DNA of 64,000 nt. It comes from Bagarius yarrelli. Lineage: Eukaryota > Chordata > Actinopteri > Siluriformes > Sisoridae. How positions within the stretch are numbered: the first letter of the stretch is position 1; each line of letters begins with the position of its first letter. The stretch covers positions 5,130,097 to 5,194,096 of the forward strand of contig VCAZ01000001.1 in the NCBI GenBank assembly GCA_005784505.1, read 5' to 3'. Under the pieces are notes generated by a model, which was not told the origin of the DNA, did no database searches, and saw only the letters and a program-made list of their open reading frames with translations. Of the stretch, positions 61,018 to 64,000 are shown in pieces. The position numbers were made by a program, and so were the translations under genes.

Positions 61018-64000
61018 TTTATTGACAGAACAACACAATCAAGTAGCAGAACTGGCTTCTTGCAAGTCCTTGCATGGCAATCCAGATTATTGTACTACAG
61101 ATGCTCCGTTATACAAAATCGCACCACGTCAATTAAGGCTTTTAAGTTTACATTTGGCCATCCATTCCCTCTCCCACCCAAATACTGTGGGCTCCCTCAC
61201 AGGTTCAACCTCAGATTTTTTTTTTGTAGTTATTGGGAAAAAAATGGGGGTTGGGGGGTGGGGCAGAATTCTATCAAAGCATTTGATTACAGGATTACCA
61301 GAACACAATCTCAGTGTTACACTCATCACTTGTTTAGCATTGCTCAATAGAATATTTGAACCTCTGTAACGCATGCATAAAGCATCCATGGTGCACGTTT
61401 TGGTATATCAAGTCACAAACATGACTTTTAATGCTGAAAGACACAAAGGCTTTGATGCAGATTTAAGAAAAGTTCTGCAGTTAAACTAGTCGAACCTGCT
61501 GTGTCACCGTGTTGCAAAGTTGATTTAAATCTCATCAATGCTTTATGGACGCCTCAAATGATTACACTTGGTACAATTAGGTCTTTTTTCCTGTTCAGAA
61601 AAGCGGTCCTCCCAACCCGACATTCACTACAGTAAATCCCACAGGAACCAAAAGAAAAAACCCCAAAAAACAAAACACACTTTAAACAAAGTTTTACAAA
61701 AGTGAAACAGTCACTAACAGGCAATTTTTTTTTTTTTTTTTTTTTTGACATGATCCAAAATTATTGGTTGCATTCGCAGGCAAGGTGTGTGTGTGTGTGT
61801 GTGTTGGTGGTGGGGTGGTTACATTTAGATTTTCAGTAAACTCACTGGATGTTTTTTCCTATTAATAACCCAAGTCTCCTATGATTAAGCCCATTTTTTA
61901 TAAATCTATCACATTGCTTATAATTCTTTGCAAGTAATGATTCGCTGTAAGCGTTTGTATAAACATTAACAATGCCTCATTGAACTCTTATAACAGTTTA
62001 TAAGTAATTTTATGAGAACTGTGGCTGTTCACTCTGATGTATACTAATCTATTAATAAATCACCGGTAATTAACCAGGATTTAGAAACTCAAAGTTCAAA
62101 GTTAATCTTGGCATTAGAATGAATATCTGAACTTGACATTAGGGGTGAGACAAGACACTTATCCCACGAGACAAGACGAGACGACACGCGAGACTGGGGT
62201 CATGATAACCATGTCCGGTATTAATTTGGGTGGTGGCAGTTGTAGCAGCTTCTGCTCGGACGTCAATACCGCGACAGCTGTTAAACTCTGGTGAAAAAAA
62301 AACCCCCAAAAAAACCAGCCACGCGTCTCACCCGGCTGAGCAAACATGCAACACCAAGTCCAGCCTGTGTAGCGAGATTTATTTTGTGTGTGAAGCATTT
62401 GATGTGCTGCTAAAATCCTTCCTAACGCACAGCCACACCCACATCACACGCATTGTCTGTTACAATAGCGATGCAGATCTTGTTAGCTTAGATGTGTGGT
62501 ATTAATTTATTACAATGTACCTTGGATCTTGGAGATCTCGTGTCACGGTATCTCGTCACACCCCTAACGGTGATGTATAAAGAACATATTCATTGCACAT
62601 GATTAAAGCTTTAAGACAATATCAGCCTACAGTAAATCAAAAACTTCCAAATAATTAAAAGCAGTTATAACACTTTATAAACGATGCACTTTAAAGAAAG
62701 TGTTCCACTAAATGTTTTAAAATTATCTTCCTTTAATGATTCAGAAATTCTGTACTAAAGAGACTGGGCAGCTTCGATTCTATCAACGAGTGAGCAAAGC
62801 CGATTTATTACATTTCACACTTTTAGCAGTGCCCCGTGTGAGCACCCCAAACTGTACAGATGTCTCAGTAAGACAAGACAAGAAACCTGGTATGTGAGAT
62901 GGATTAAAATTTTTGTTTAGTTGAATTCACCTGAAAGAAAAACAATCTCTAAATACACATTTGAAGGCATTTGAGGCTAAGAACAACATAATAGTGACAG
63001 AAATCATTATATTTTTTAATTTTTACACATACATGTATCCACAGGTTTTCCTAAAGATAAAACTCATAGATAGTTTGCGTGATATACCGTCTTGGTAGAG
63101 CAAAAAACTAGTAACTTTTAAAAAGAGAGAAAAAAAAAAAAAAAAAAAGAAAGAAGAAAAATTAGAATGAAAATAAAAGCGACAAAAAAAGGCAGGGAAA
63201 AAAAATGTTACAAAAGACAAAATCTACAGAAAAGAAACGCGCGGAAACTAAGGAGCAAAGTTAGCTGTATGAAATGACTATATAGGTGTCTTTGGACTTC
63301 CTCTCATCTCTGGCTAAAATAGTGGTGCTTATAAATAACGCATCGTTGTAATTGCCATGGCGACGTGCACAGTCAAAGTTCAACACACGCTCCTTTACTT
63401 TTCCAACGGTGGCTGACTCCGTTAGCAATAACACTGTGGGAAAGCTGTGTTTTTAAAAATTCTTTTAGGACTTTTATTAATTTATCCACGGAATTATTGG
63501 TCTATTTTATTTGCATACAGTTAGAATATATATTTATATATTTTTAAGTAAAAATCTTTCTTGCGACTTTGGAAAGTGTTGATGGTTATCTATGTGCAAA
63601 AAAATATGATACTGTAGCCTTGAATCTGTTGGTTGGTTTCTTTAAAGGGGCATCACCACACAGGAAAGTCCGTTCGATGTTAGGTTTTAGTAACGTCGGA
63701 ATGCTGGCACTGCTGACAGACACAGCAGCAAATCAGACCTAGAAACAGAATAAGACAAAAAAAAAAAGGAAGAAAAGAAGAAAAATAAAGAACAGACATC
63801 ACAAAAAGAAAAAAACTACACATCCTAATCTTGTATTCTCTTCACTGGGTTTATCCCAACGATTAACTTAAGCAGGTAGAACTGTTCCTCGATCAGTCAT
63901 GATGTCACACAGTCACTCGGTACAATCTGTCCTCTAGTTCTTACCTGGCTCAGAGCAACAGAACAGCTGTGTATTAGAGCAACTGACAGTTGGACTTTTT
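61018..64000 (-). CDS. Unidentified gene, 3' end only (two exons, long 3' UTR)
   Basis: A strong minus-strand intron is visible: donor CCAG/GTAAGAA at 63945-63944 and acceptor with a pyrimidine-rich tract ending TTTCTAG/G at 63738, 206 bp long. Read in the only frame that is both open and gives a distinctive peptide, the two exons encode a Cys-rich tail (QLFCCSEPG, ICCCVCQQCQ) ending at TAA 63680-63682. A second frame would end just after the junction, so the frame is not certain. Downstream there is about 2.6 kb without exons and then AATAAA (plus-strand TTTATT 61018-61023), which fits a long 3' UTR containing an hAT-like MITE. The start lies beyond the right edge. I do not recognise the family. 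Confidence 0.35.
62138..62572. mobile_element. hAT-like MITE in the putative 3' UTR at the right edge
   Basis: The ends ATTAGGGGTGAGACAAGA and TCTCGTCACACCCCTAA are inverted; same family as 56628. The interior differs and holds no convincing ORF. Confidence 0.65.

Noticed and set aside
61022..61369. 115-codon plus-strand ORF
   Set aside because: No domain, no start-context or splice support; it lies antisense in the putative 3' UTR.
63350..63366. X-box-like TTGCCATGGCGAC as a ciliary RFX site
   Set aside because: It is an imperfect half match, 14 kb from the cfap54 start and inside a probable 3' UTR.

Overview
This window is nuclear DNA from a bony fish. The genes have many short GT-AG exons. 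The intergenic and intronic DNA is AT-rich and full of teleost-type transposons: tRNA-derived SINEs ending in a CTCTGGATAAGGGCGTCTGCCAAATG-like tail, decayed Tc1-like elements, LINE fragments, hAT-like MITEs and microsatellites. The abundance of that SINE tail suggests an ostariophysan such as a catfish, characin or electric fish. That placement is inference from repeat type, not proof.

Layout, left to right: (1) 1-10377 is gene-poor DNA with SINEs and a broken LINE at 4670-6807. (2) rint1, plus strand, 10478-18726, has 13 exons that splice in frame to 785 codons. (3) cfap54, minus strand, 49559-19950, convergent with rint1, has 69 recognised exons totalling about 3,090 codons. It fills almost half the window, and one junction (exons 2-3) does not join in frame. 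(4) 49560-53936 is the head-to-head gap between cfap54 and the next gene and holds a very long AT microsatellite. (5) A small BH3-only gene, best matched to bik, plus strand, 53937-54819, 150 codons. (6) mcat, minus strand, 58450-55319, four exons and 385 codons, tail-to-tail with bik. (7) 58451-64000 has a degenerate tandem array, then what looks like the long 3' UTR and last two exons of an unidentified minus-strand gene that runs off the right edge.

The genes do not form a pathway. RINT1 works in ER-Golgi vesicle tethering and the G2/M checkpoint, CFAP54 in the central apparatus of motile cilia, BIK in apoptosis, and MCAT in mitochondrial fatty-acid synthesis. The bik-mcat adjacency matches the human BIK-MCAT neighbourhood, which supports the naming of the short, fast-evolving bik gene. 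Exon boundaries were read by eye from splice sites and frame continuity. They were not checked by alignment or RNA data. I found no clear evidence of a new biological system. The oddities are mostly repeat biology, possible assembly errors and regulatory details, listed as findings.
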